Shown here: positions 16,388-23,192 of the stretch, piece by piece
Layout of the letters: each line of letters begins with the position of its first letter
How positions within the stretch are numbered: position 1 is the stretch's first letter
Assembly (NCBI GenBank): GCA_025457665.1
Contig: JALOTY010000037.1
Location: 1 to 35,161 of the forward strand
Origin: Akkermansiaceae bacterium
GTDB lineage: Bacteria > Verrucomicrobiota > Verrucomicrobiia > Verrucomicrobiales > Akkermansiaceae
Reading direction: 5' to 3'
Length of the DNA: 35,161 bases
Program-made: the position numbers and the translations under genes
The notes under the pieces: model-generated
Told to the model about the DNA's origin: nothing
The model's input: only the letters and a program-made list of their open reading frames with translations
The model's database searches: none

Positions 16388-17592
16388 GACAATAGGGCTT
16401 CAAGGCGCCCGGCAAGACGCTTGCCCAAGGCCCTCCAAGTGTAGGTTTCCAGGATCTTCGCCCTGCCCGCGGACCCATGTTGTTGTCGAGCCTGCGGCTC
16501 ATCGGCATATCGCAGCATCGCCGCCGCAAAATCCTCAGGACGGTCGGCCAGCAAAAGATGCCGATCATGATCCAACTCCAGACCCTGCGCCCCGAGCGTG
16601 GTGGAAACCACCGGATTCGCCATCGCCAGGCCCTCCGCGATCTTCAGACGCGTCCCTCCGCCGATCCGCAGCGGCACGATCTGCATCCACGCTTTCTGAT
16701 AGTAAGGTCGAACATCCGGCACCTCCCCCACAAACTCAACTCCGGGCAGTTTCGCATAAGACCGCACCTCCGACGTCGGGTTCTTTCCCACCAGAATCAC
16801 CCGGAAGTCCGGACGGGCTTTCATCACCAAAGGATGAATCTCGTGGAAGTACCAACCCAACCCGTCGGTGTTCGGCGTGTAATCGAGTGCCCCGCAAAAA
16901 AGGGCCGATGGCTCCGAGGTCGCCGCAGGAGGCCATTGTGTGGCATCGAAAAATTCCACATTCGCCCCATTCGCCAGCACGAAGATCTTTTCGGTAGGTC
17001 CGAGTTTTCCTTCCAGAAAGCTCCGATCATCCGGACCACAGACGACGGTCAGCGCCAACTCCCGCCTCACTTCACGCTCAAGACGGGCGATCTTCGACAG
17101 ATTCTCCGCCGCCTTGAGCCGCTCCCACCAGCCATGCTTGAGGGTCTGCATGACCTCGGTCTGATAGAGCCAATCCACCCTGCTCCGGTCCATGACCCGT
17201 GCCGGATGATCGGGAAACAGCTCCTTCACATAAGGCCAGAGGACGAGGTCACAGAAATCAATGATGTCATAGCTGTGACCCGCGGTGAATTCATGCAGCG
17301 ATTGCAGGACCTTTTCCGACCACCAATGACGCACGGTCACAGGAAGCGGATGCCATAAGCGATCGGTCAGAAAGGGTGCCCAAGGCACGTTCTGAAAAGG
17401 CTCGAAACGTACCCGTCGGCAAAAGCCCTCGAATCTCGCCAGATGATCCGCATCCCCGGGCTCCGATGACAGGCAGAAAAGATCCACCTCAAAATGCCGC
17501 GCCAGTTCCTCGGTCAGATGATAGACACGCTGATAGGTTCCTCGCATCAGCGGATACGGCACATAGGGCAGGATGACCAGGACACGTTTCAT
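16384..17592 (-). CDS. Glycosyltransferase, GT4-like (EpsH1/PEP-CTERM-associated sugar transferase type)
   Basis: 402 residues. The N-terminus (VLVILPYVPYPLMRG..., then ARHFEVDLFCLS) and the C-terminal GGTRLKIAEGLAMA block resemble the sugar transferase type described with EpsH1/PEP-CTERM EPS loci (TIGR03087-like). The usual E-x7-E motif is replaced by this GGTRLK..E form, normal for the group. FCGALDYTPNTDGLGWYF is another group signature. It is a GT-B enzyme acting in the cytoplasm on the lipid-linked repeat unit. No exosortase or PEP-CTERM protein is present here, so only the glycan side of that association is seen. It starts 4 bases after the preceding gene and overlaps the next by 4. Confidence 0.87.
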   Translation of the reverse strand: MKRVLVILPYVPYPLMRGTYQRVYHLTEELARHFEVDLFCLSSEPGDADHLARFEGFCRRVRFEPFQNVPWAPFLTDRLWHPLPVTVRHWWSEKVLQSLHEFTAGHSYDIIDFCDLVLWPYVKELFPDHPARVMDRSRVDWLYQTEVMQTLKHGWWERLKAAENLSKIARLEREVRRELALTVVCGPDDRSFLEGKLGPTEKIFVLANGANVEFFDATQWPPAATSEPSALFCGALDYTPNTDGLGWYFHEIHPLVMKARPDFRVILVGKNPTSEVRSYAKLPGVEFVGEVPDVRPYYQKAWMQIVPLRIGGGTRLKIAEGLAMANPVVSTTLGAQGLELDHDRHLLLADRPEDFAAAMLRYADEPQARQQHGSAGRAKILETYTWRALGKRLAGRLEALLS

Positions 17593-17596
17593 GGCT

Positions 17597-18703
17597 TCAG
17601 GCGTAATAAGACCACCATTTCTGATAGACCGTTTCCCAACTCTTCAATTCGGAGACCTCGTCTTGAGGCGATGGCAGAAATTTTGCAGCATCTGCAATGC
17701 CGCCCGGTGTGAGGCCCAACAGACAGGGCAGCGCCCGCATCAGTGCGGCACGTGGATAATCGCCGACCGGACGCAGGCAGGCACCGCGCTTGAATCGATC
17801 CCTCAGGGCCAGCGCCAGATTCCGCATCAGACCCGAGTCGCGGAGAATCCTTGGCAGGGAAAGATAGCCCGTGAAGTCCTTCAGCTCCATCCCAAGACGC
17901 CTTGCTTCCGCCGCCAGATAAACTTCTTTCCACGCCGCCACGAGGTCCACCGATTCCGCCCGCAGTTCCTCCCACGAAGGCCCCTTGGAAAAAGGCCGGA
18001 ACTTGAATTCCACCCCTTCGGCATGCCAGGCCAGGATCTTTGCCGCGTCACCCGGGAGCGGAATCCCCGCCAGTCGCCGCCCCCGTTCACGACATTCCGA
18101 GGTGTATTTCCCGTGCAGGCAAAGCCAGGCATCTCCCAGTGCCAGCTTCAGCTTGGCATGATTGCGGATCACAAAGCCCCGCGAATCCTCCTGGCCCATG
18201 CGGCAGCGTGCATAAAACATCCCGCTCCCACGATTCCAAAGAAGACGCGTGGCCTCACTGGCATCAATCCTCGCAAAGTCCAATCCCGCCCTCATGGCAC
18301 CGAGGAAACCCGCGTCTCCGGCCACCACCACATGTCCGGCCACCAGGTCGGCGAACATCATCGATTTCCCAGGGTCGCCGATCGATTCCGGCCGCAGACA
18401 TTTGATTTCCACATCGATCCCCAGTCGCGGGCTTTCTACCTTTTCCACTCTCCGGCACCATTCGGTTAGAGCCGGGGAATCCGGGTCGGCATCAAAGAGG
18501 AAATAGTCCAGATCATTGGAAAATCCCGGCTCGTCACCATCCAGCATCACTCCGCCCTCGCCCCGCCCATAACCACCGCCAAGCACCAGCGCACCACTCC
18601 ATCCCATCTCTTCGAAACCGCTCCGCACCCGGGCAAAATGATCCTCCAGCCTCGAAACGAGACTCGGATGATCGCCCTCGAAGTAGCGCGTCACGGCTGC
18701 CAT
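17597..18703 (-). CDS. Nucleotidyltransferase-fold protein of unknown role
   Basis: 368 residues. The N-terminal third has a pol-beta-type nucleotidyltransferase signature: LGGGYGRGEGG (41-51), then SNDLDYFLF with Asp64 and Asp66 as metal ligands, and a third acid in GIDVEIKC. The rest (about 130-368) is helical with no domain I recognise. Proteins of this kind are sometimes found in EPS loci, but no substrate is established to my knowledge. It has a good GGAGG (18708-18712) 4 bases before the ATG. It follows the STAS gene after 9 bases and precedes the GT4 gene by 4. It might nucleotidylate a protein or a sugar phosphate; that is a guess. Confidence 0.7.
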   Translation of the reverse strand: MAAVTRYFEGDHPSLVSRLEDHFARVRSGFEEMGWSGALVLGGGYGRGEGGVMLDGDEPGFSNDLDYFLFDADPDSPALTEWCRRVEKVESPRLGIDVEIKCLRPESIGDPGKSMMFADLVAGHVVVAGDAGFLGAMRAGLDFARIDASEATRLLWNRGSGMFYARCRMGQEDSRGFVIRNHAKLKLALGDAWLCLHGKYTSECRERGRRLAGIPLPGDAAKILAWHAEGVEFKFRPFSKGPSWEELRAESVDLVAAWKEVYLAAEARRLGMELKDFTGYLSLPRILRDSGLMRNLALALRDRFKRGACLRPVGDYPRAALMRALPCLLGLTPGGIADAAKFLPSPQDEVSELKSWETVYQKWWSYYA

Positions 18704-18712
18704 GCATCCTCC

Positions 18713-19030
18713 TTACCGTCGCGGTTTCAAATCAAAGCTGCGGTGAACATGCATCATTTCGAGCTGCGTCATCACCTTCGCACCCACCCCGGAAAGTCTC
18801 ACAGGCCGGCGATCCTCGGTGAGCAATTTGTTCACATGCAGGAAGGCCGCCACGCCGGAACTGTCCACGAACTCAAGGGCCGAACAGTCGATCTCCACCA
18901 CCCCGTCACCCGCTGCCACCAGCGGCGCTACCTCCTCTCGGAAGGGCCCCACGTTGGAAACATCCAGACTCTCGGCCTCCAGTTTCAACAGAAGGAGACC
19001 CGGTGTATCGTTGCGCTTCGTTGTGATCAT
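18713..19030 (-). CDS. Stand-alone STAS protein (anti-sigma factor antagonist type)
   Basis: 105 residues, the normal size for SpoIIAA/RsbV-type proteins. The switch loop is FVDSSG, with Asp56, Ser57, Ser58 and Gly59; Ser58 falls at the same number as the phosphorylated serine of SpoIIAA. VVEIDCSALEFVDSSG is the family core. The start MITTKR at 19030 was chosen over a Met 20 codons upstream, as the extension is basic and untypical. It is the first gene of the minus arm and faces the priming transferase across a 192-base intergenic region. A likely partner is the HATPase-GAF-PP2C protein encoded at 21103-22821, which has both kinase-like and phosphatase domains. The real target of the switch is unknown. 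Confidence 0.9.
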   Translation of the reverse strand: MITTKRNDTPGLLLLKLEAESLDVSNVGPFREEVAPLVAAGDGVVEIDCSALEFVDSSGVAAFLHVNKLLTEDRRPVRLSGVGAKVMTQLEMMHVHRSFDLKPRR

Positions 19031-19117
19031 GGCTTCGCTCTTGCGTTTTCTCGGACCGTCGACCCGGCGCAGGTCCTGACTGAACCCCATTGGCCGCCCG
19101 AATCGCTCTTCCTGATA

Positions 19118-19140
19118 AAACCGAACGATATTTTCGGTTT
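19118..19140. promoter_or_regulatory. Inverted repeat in the divergent EPS intergenic region (possible operator)
   Basis: Perfect 8-bp arms AAACCGAA (19118-19125) and TTCGGTTT (19133-19140) around a 7-base AT-rich centre. It lies between the STAS gene and the priming transferase gene, 83 bases from the first and 88 from the second, so it is well placed to control both. It has no adjoining U-tract typical of a terminator, although a T-rich stretch follows on the plus side. Confidence 0.5.
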
Positions 19141-19147
19141 CTTTACA

Positions 19148-19168
19148 ATCACGAAAGCCTTACGTGAT
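19148..19168. promoter_or_regulatory. Second inverted repeat in the divergent EPS intergenic region
   Basis: ATCACG (19148-19153) and CGTGAT (19163-19168) separated by 9 bases, total 21 bases. The spacing suits a dimeric regulator with half-sites about 1.5 turns apart. A TTTACA (19142-19147) directly before it could be a -35 element, but no good -10 follows. Confidence 0.35.
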
Positions 19169-19188
19169 GACGTTGCTTTGTTTGCTTT

Positions 19189-19206
19189 CTATCCGGCGTC
19201 GGATAG
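19189..19206 (+). promoter_or_regulatory. Hairpin-forming inverted repeat just upstream of the priming transferase start
   Basis: CTATCCG and CGGATAG (7 bp) with a 4-base loop end 16 bases before the ATG at 19223. A possible Shine-Dalgarno AGGA (19210-19213) lies just after it. It could be an operator or a 5'-UTR hairpin affecting translation. Confidence 0.4.
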
Positions 19207-19222
19207 TTTAGGAATCTTAACC

Positions 19223-19939
19223 ATGAATATCGACCCGGCAGAATACTGGAGTCAGATCAATCAGGACGGCAGCATCGAGCGCTGGGGCCGCCGCGCCCGC
19301 AGGAAGATGGCCGTCTGGAATCTCGCCATCCTCGTCGCCCGCGCCCTCAAGCGCGGGCTCGACATCGTCGGCTCCCTCGGTGCCCTCATCGCGTTTTCAC
19401 CGATCTTCCTGATGACCGCCCTGCTCATCAAACTGGAAGACCGCGGCCCGATCTTCTTCTGCCAAAAACGCGTGGGCACCGGTGGCCGCCATTTCGGGAT
19501 GTGGAAATTCCGCTCGATGATCGTCAATGCCGACAAGGTCAAAGACCAGCTCCTCGCGGCCAACCAACACGGACAATCCGGCGTGACTTTCAAAATGAAA
19601 AACGACCCGCGGGTGACCAAGGTCGGGAAATGGATCCGCAAGCTCTCGATCGATGAGTTTCCCCAGTTCTACAATGTCCTGATCGGGGAAATGTCTCTTG
19701 TCGGTCCCCGCCCTCCCGTTCCGCGCGAGGTTGCCGAATACAAGTCCCTCCACCTCCGCCGCCTCCGCGTGAAACCCGGTATCACCTGCCTCTGGCAGAT
19801 CGGCGGCAGGGCGGAAATCGATTTCGAAGGCCAGGTCCGTCTCGACCTCCAATACATCCGCTCGTCGAATGTGTTCTTCGACATCGTCATTCTCCTCAAG
19901 ACCCTTCCCGCCGTGCTTTTCGGCAAGGGCGCATATTGA
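19223..19939 (+). CDS. Priming sugar-phosphate transferase (polyprenyl-phosphate hexose-1-phosphate transferase)
   Basis: 238 residues: a short cytoplasmic N-terminus, one membrane segment (about 35-68) and the catalytic domain of the bacterial sugar transferase family. Signatures are the first helix ALKRGLDIVGS, then GPIFFCQKRVG, MWKFRSM, SIDEFPQFYNVL, EMSLVGPRPP, VKPGITCLWQI and the C-terminal DLQYI. This minimal form corresponds to the catalytic part of WcaJ/GumD. It starts repeat-unit assembly by moving a sugar phosphate from a UDP-sugar to undecaprenyl phosphate. The start MNIDPAEYW is supported by AGGA 9 bases upstream; an upstream frame extension overlaps the divergent gene and was rejected. 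It is the first gene of the plus arm, 21 bases before the next gene. Confidence 0.94.
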   Translation: MNIDPAEYWSQINQDGSIERWGRRARRKMAVWNLAILVARALKRGLDIVGSLGALIAFSPIFLMTALLIKLEDRGPIFFCQKRVGTGGRHFGMWKFRSMIVNADKVKDQLLAANQHGQSGVTFKMKNDPRVTKVGKWIRKLSIDEFPQFYNVLIGEMSLVGPRPPVPREVAEYKSLHLRRLRVKPGITCLWQIGGRAEIDFEGQVRLDLQYIRSSNVFFDIVILLKTLPAVLFGKGAY

Positions 19940-19960
19940 AATCCATACCTCGCCCCACCC

Positions 19961-21106
19961 ATGTCCGACACTCTCGAACTGGTCCTGCCCGATTGGGGCG
20001 CGCTCGATACCGAAGCCCGCTCTCCCCTCCCCTTTGCCCTCTGGACCATCGGCGACCAATGCCTCCTTCACCACTGGCTCGATCACGCCGTCAATGAGGG
20101 CTTCACCGCCGTTCGCGTCCACGCCGCCGACCGCCCCGCCCAGGTTCGGCGGCTGTTGGAGGAGTCCACCCTCTGGCCGCTGAAACTGGAAACCGTTTCC
20201 ATTCCGGCTGTTTCCGCCGCACCGGAAAGTGCCATCCTCGTCGATTGGCTCCCCGGCGAAACCCCGCCACCCGCCCCGCAAAATGGTTGGGAGCTCCTCG
20301 ACCGCGCCGCAGCCATCGAGCGCCTCTGGCTGGATCGCCTTGCCGCAAGTCCCGACTTTGCCCTGATGAGCACCGGTTTCTCCTGCCGCATCCATCCGGA
20401 GGCAAAATTGAATCCACCCTATTTCATCGGCGACCACGTCCTCATCGGTCCCGGTTGCGAAATCGGTCCCCACGCCGTGATCGGTTCAGGATCGGTCATT
20501 TCAGGCGCCAACACGATCGCCCAGGCCTACCTCTCGGCCCGCTCTTTCGTCGGCCCGGTCACCGCCTTCGAAAACTGCCGCCTCGAACAGGGAGTTCTCT
20601 TCAATCTCAAACACCGCGCCCGACTCGATCACATCGAACCCCACCTCGTTTCCTCGCTCGACCGCAAGGGGCCTTCCGTTCCGCTCCGCGACCGAATCAC
20701 CGCCCTGCGTCTTTATCTTCGCGTTGGTGGCTCCGGAAAAATCTCCGGCCATTTCACCACCTTCGATGGCCGACGCCTCCCCGGCTCGCCGGACGGCAGT
20801 TTCGCCAGTCGCATCGCCCTGCTGCCCCTCGTCTGGCGAGGCGAAATGCCTCTTCGCGGGATCCTTCCCCGAACCACAGCGCAACTCGATTCACTCCCGG
20901 CAGACTGGCGGCATGTCATCCGCCACGCCAACATCGGCGTCTTCTCTCATGCCGATGTCCTCGGCTGTCACAGCCCGGACGATCCCGAAGAGGCCATCCA
21001 CGCCGTCTATCAGGCCGCTCTGCCACCCGAAGCTTTGACTGGTTCGATCGATTCCTTGATCCGCTCCCTGCACTCACGCGATTGGCCCGAACCCTCGCCC
21101 TCATGA
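19961..21106 (+). CDS. Left-handed beta-helix protein with degenerate nucleotidyltransferase-like N-terminus
   Basis: 381 residues. Residues about 143-225 are a hexapeptide-repeat (left-handed beta-helix) stretch: IHPEAKL, YFIGDHVLIGPGCEIGPHAVIG, GSGSVISGA and YLSARSFVG. This layout resembles the C-terminus of GlmU-type sugar-nucleotide enzymes. The N-terminal about 130 residues look like a sugar-nucleotidyltransferase fold (PLPFALWTIGDQCLLHHWLDHA), but the Gly-rich LAAGxGTR loop needed for nucleotide binding is missing. The C-terminal about 150 residues have no motif I recognise. It may be a structural or acyl-transfer relative rather than an active pyrophosphorylase. It overlaps the HATPase-GAF-PP2C gene by 4 bases. 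Confidence 0.78.
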   Translation: MSDTLELVLPDWGALDTEARSPLPFALWTIGDQCLLHHWLDHAVNEGFTAVRVHAADRPAQVRRLLEESTLWPLKLETVSIPAVSAAPESAILVDWLPGETPPPAPQNGWELLDRAAAIERLWLDRLAASPDFALMSTGFSCRIHPEAKLNPPYFIGDHVLIGPGCEIGPHAVIGSGSVISGANTIAQAYLSARSFVGPVTAFENCRLEQGVLFNLKHRARLDHIEPHLVSSLDRKGPSVPLRDRITALRLYLRVGGSGKISGHFTTFDGRRLPGSPDGSFASRIALLPLVWRGEMPLRGILPRTTAQLDSLPADWRHVIRHANIGVFSHADVLGCHSPDDPEEAIHAVYQAALPPEALTGSIDSLIRSLHSRDWPEPSPS

Positions 21107-22821
21107 TGAGTCTTTCGGACATTTCCGCCACGGCCGCCGGAGTCGTGCGCCACACGCTGCCTGCGGAAATCTCACGGGTCGCCCCTCTGCGTGCCGCCTT
21201 CATGGAAACCCTGGCCAGCGGATCACTCGCAGAAGCCGAACTGCACCGCTGGGAACTCGTCTTCCAGGAATTGCTCGTCAATGCGATCTGCCACGGCGCC
21301 AAGGAAAATCGCTCGATGAATGTTTCGATCGAGTGGTCGATCACCCAGGATTCCATCACCCTTGCCGCCACGGATCCAGGTTCCGGTCCGTCCGATGAGG
21401 TGTTGGAACATCCACCGCTGCCCGACCCGGAGGCCCTTTCAGGTCGCGGCCTTTTCATCATCGCCGGATTTGCCGATTCCCTGAAATGGTGGCGTGGCCC
21501 CGCTGGATTCCGGTTCGAAGTCACCAAACACTATCCCGACCTGACCCTGAATCTCCCGGGAAATCAGGAACTCGATAGCGTGCTCGATGAGCTTTCGTCC
21601 TGCTACGAGAGCCTCTCGGTTTTCCACCGCCTCACCGAAAGCCTGATCGAAAGCGGCAATCTCCGTGATTTCATCGATCGCTCGCTCAGCGAATTCATCT
21701 CCCTTCACCCTCACGACAGGATCTTCATTCTCGGCTCCGCGACCATCCCCGCCGCCATCCGCCATACCCTCAGTCCTGCCGTGTGGTATGTCGATGCCGA
21801 CGATTCCGGTCTCACCCTCCGCACGCTTGGCTCTTTCGCCCGGGAAACCGTCTGGGAAAACAGCGAGGACCTCGCCCGCCAGCACCCGGCCAATCCACCC
21901 CTCCGCACTCTCGGCGCGGGCTGCGTCTTTCCCATCGTGGCAGGCGACATCCACTTCGGTTCGCTCATCGTGCTGCGAAAACCCAGCGCACCCGAAACCC
22001 GCTTCCGCTCCCTCGGCACCCTCCGCACACTTGCCGACCTTTGCGGCATCGCCTGCGCCAACGCCCACCTCACCGGCATCCGCGATGCCACCCAGCGCGA
22101 ACTCCGCGAATTCGAAATCGCGGTCGATATCCAAAGGTCACTCCTCCCCATCCTGCCACCGCCGCTCTCGAAGCATTGGTCGGTCTCCATCCACCAACAA
22201 AGCGCCCTCACCATCGCGGGCGATTACGCCATCGCCCGCACCGACCCCTCGGGAAATCTTGCCATCGCCATCATCGATGTGATGGGCAAAGGCGTCTCTG
22301 CCGCCCTTCTCGCCAGCGTTTTCCGCACGGCTTTTGAAATGTCCCTCCACATCCCGAATTCTGCCGGTATGCTGGAAACCATCAATCGCACCCTCTGCAC
22401 CCAACTAGGCGACCTTACGATGTTCATCACCTGCGCCATCGCCCGCATCGATGCCGCCACCCGCACTCTCGATCACGCCTCGGCCGGCCACTGCCCGACC
22501 TTTCTTTACGACCGGGAAGGAAACAGGAATTTCCTTCGACCCTCCGGCCCGCCGCTCGGCATCGTCGCCGATACCGTTTACACCGCGGACTCCATTCCGC
22601 TCCGTGGTGGTGAGCGCGCGGTGTTCATCTCGGATGGATGCTACGAATGGAACCGCTCGGCCCCCGTCTCCGCGTGGGAAGAATTTGTCGGCTTCATCGA
22701 TTCCCATCGCAGCACTCCGGCAGCCGAGCTTTGGGAAACACTCCTCTCACGCATCCAGCATCATCACGGCAGCGCCCTTGATGACGACTGCACTCTCATT
22801 ACTCTCGATCTTCCATCATGA
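21103..22821 (+). CDS. HATPase-GAF-PP2C signalling protein (partner-switching kinase and phosphatase)
   Basis: 572 residues, with three domains in order. About 20-145 is an RsbW-type HATPase with N-box ELLVNAICHGA (Asn60), ATDPGSG and SGRGLFII. About 165-325 is a GAF-like region. About 335-572 is a SpoIIE/RsbU-type PP2C domain with metal-site residues in AGD (Asp374), DVMGKG (Asp392), SDG (Asp511) and LDDDCTLI (560-562). HASAGHCPTFLYD is a family signature. One protein thus carries a possible serine kinase and the matching phosphatase for STAS proteins. Likely targets are the stand-alone STAS protein and the WecG-STAS-STAS fusion of the same locus. It overlaps the genes before and after by 4 bases, and the next gene is a receiver protein that could control it. 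Confidence 0.9.
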   Translation: MMSLSDISATAAGVVRHTLPAEISRVAPLRAAFMETLASGSLAEAELHRWELVFQELLVNAICHGAKENRSMNVSIEWSITQDSITLAATDPGSGPSDEVLEHPPLPDPEALSGRGLFIIAGFADSLKWWRGPAGFRFEVTKHYPDLTLNLPGNQELDSVLDELSSCYESLSVFHRLTESLIESGNLRDFIDRSLSEFISLHPHDRIFILGSATIPAAIRHTLSPAVWYVDADDSGLTLRTLGSFARETVWENSEDLARQHPANPPLRTLGAGCVFPIVAGDIHFGSLIVLRKPSAPETRFRSLGTLRTLADLCGIACANAHLTGIRDATQRELREFEIAVDIQRSLLPILPPPLSKHWSVSIHQQSALTIAGDYAIARTDPSGNLAIAIIDVMGKGVSAALLASVFRTAFEMSLHIPNSAGMLETINRTLCTQLGDLTMFITCAIARIDAATRTLDHASAGHCPTFLYDREGNRNFLRPSGPPLGIVADTVYTADSIPLRGGERAVFISDGCYEWNRSAPVSAWEEFVGFIDSHRSTPAAELWETLLSRIQHHHGSALDDDCTLITLDLPS

Positions 22822-23192
22822 AAAGGGTCCTCGTCGCCGAAGATGATTTTGTCATCTCGAAACTCTATCAGATCCATTTCCGCCGCAATGGGATCCACGG
22901 CGTGTTTCACAACACCGGCGCCGGAGTCATCGAAAGCGCCCGCCAAGAGCGCCCGGCTCTGGTGATCCTTGATGTCGAACTTCCCGACCTCGATGGCCCC
23001 CACGTGATGAGGGAACTCCGCCAGATTCCCGGATGTGAAAACATTCCCGTGATCTTCGTCACCGGCCGCGCCACCCCTGAAGTGGTGGAAAAACTCCGTC
23101 AGGAAGGCGCGAGCGAAGTCTTCGGAAAGCCGTTCTCACCTCTCCACCTGCTTCAACTGATCCGTCAGCTCACGTCCGCAGAGCCTCCATGA
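22818..23192 (+). CDS. Single-domain response regulator (receiver)
   Basis: 124 residues, receiver domain only. The acidic pocket is AEDD (Asp9/Asp10), the phospho-acceptor is Asp52 in VILDVELPDLDG, Thr82 lies in FVTG and Lys104 in FGKPF. There is no DNA-binding or enzymatic output domain, so it must act by protein contact. It directly follows the HATPase-GAF-PP2C gene with a 4-base overlap, so it probably regulates that protein, as separate or fused receivers do in other PP2C partner-switching systems. The H-NOX-linked hybrid kinase could feed it, but would need an HPt step that is not encoded here. Confidence 0.93.
   Translation: MKRVLVAEDDFVISKLYQIHFRRNGIHGVFHNTGAGVIESARQERPALVILDVELPDLDGPHVMRELRQIPGCENIPVIFVTGRATPEVVEKLRQEGASEVFGKPFSPLHLLQLIRQLTSAEPP

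Noticed and set aside
18638..19222. N-terminal extension of 195 codons for the priming transferase
   Set aside because: It is antisense to the STAS gene and the intergenic region. The family starts close to the Met at 19223, which has a possible ribosome site.
20245..21102. N-terminal extension of the HATPase-GAF-PP2C frame
   Set aside because: This part is an out-of-frame, Arg/Pro-rich reading of the beta-helix gene. The ATGA junction at 21103 gives the natural start.
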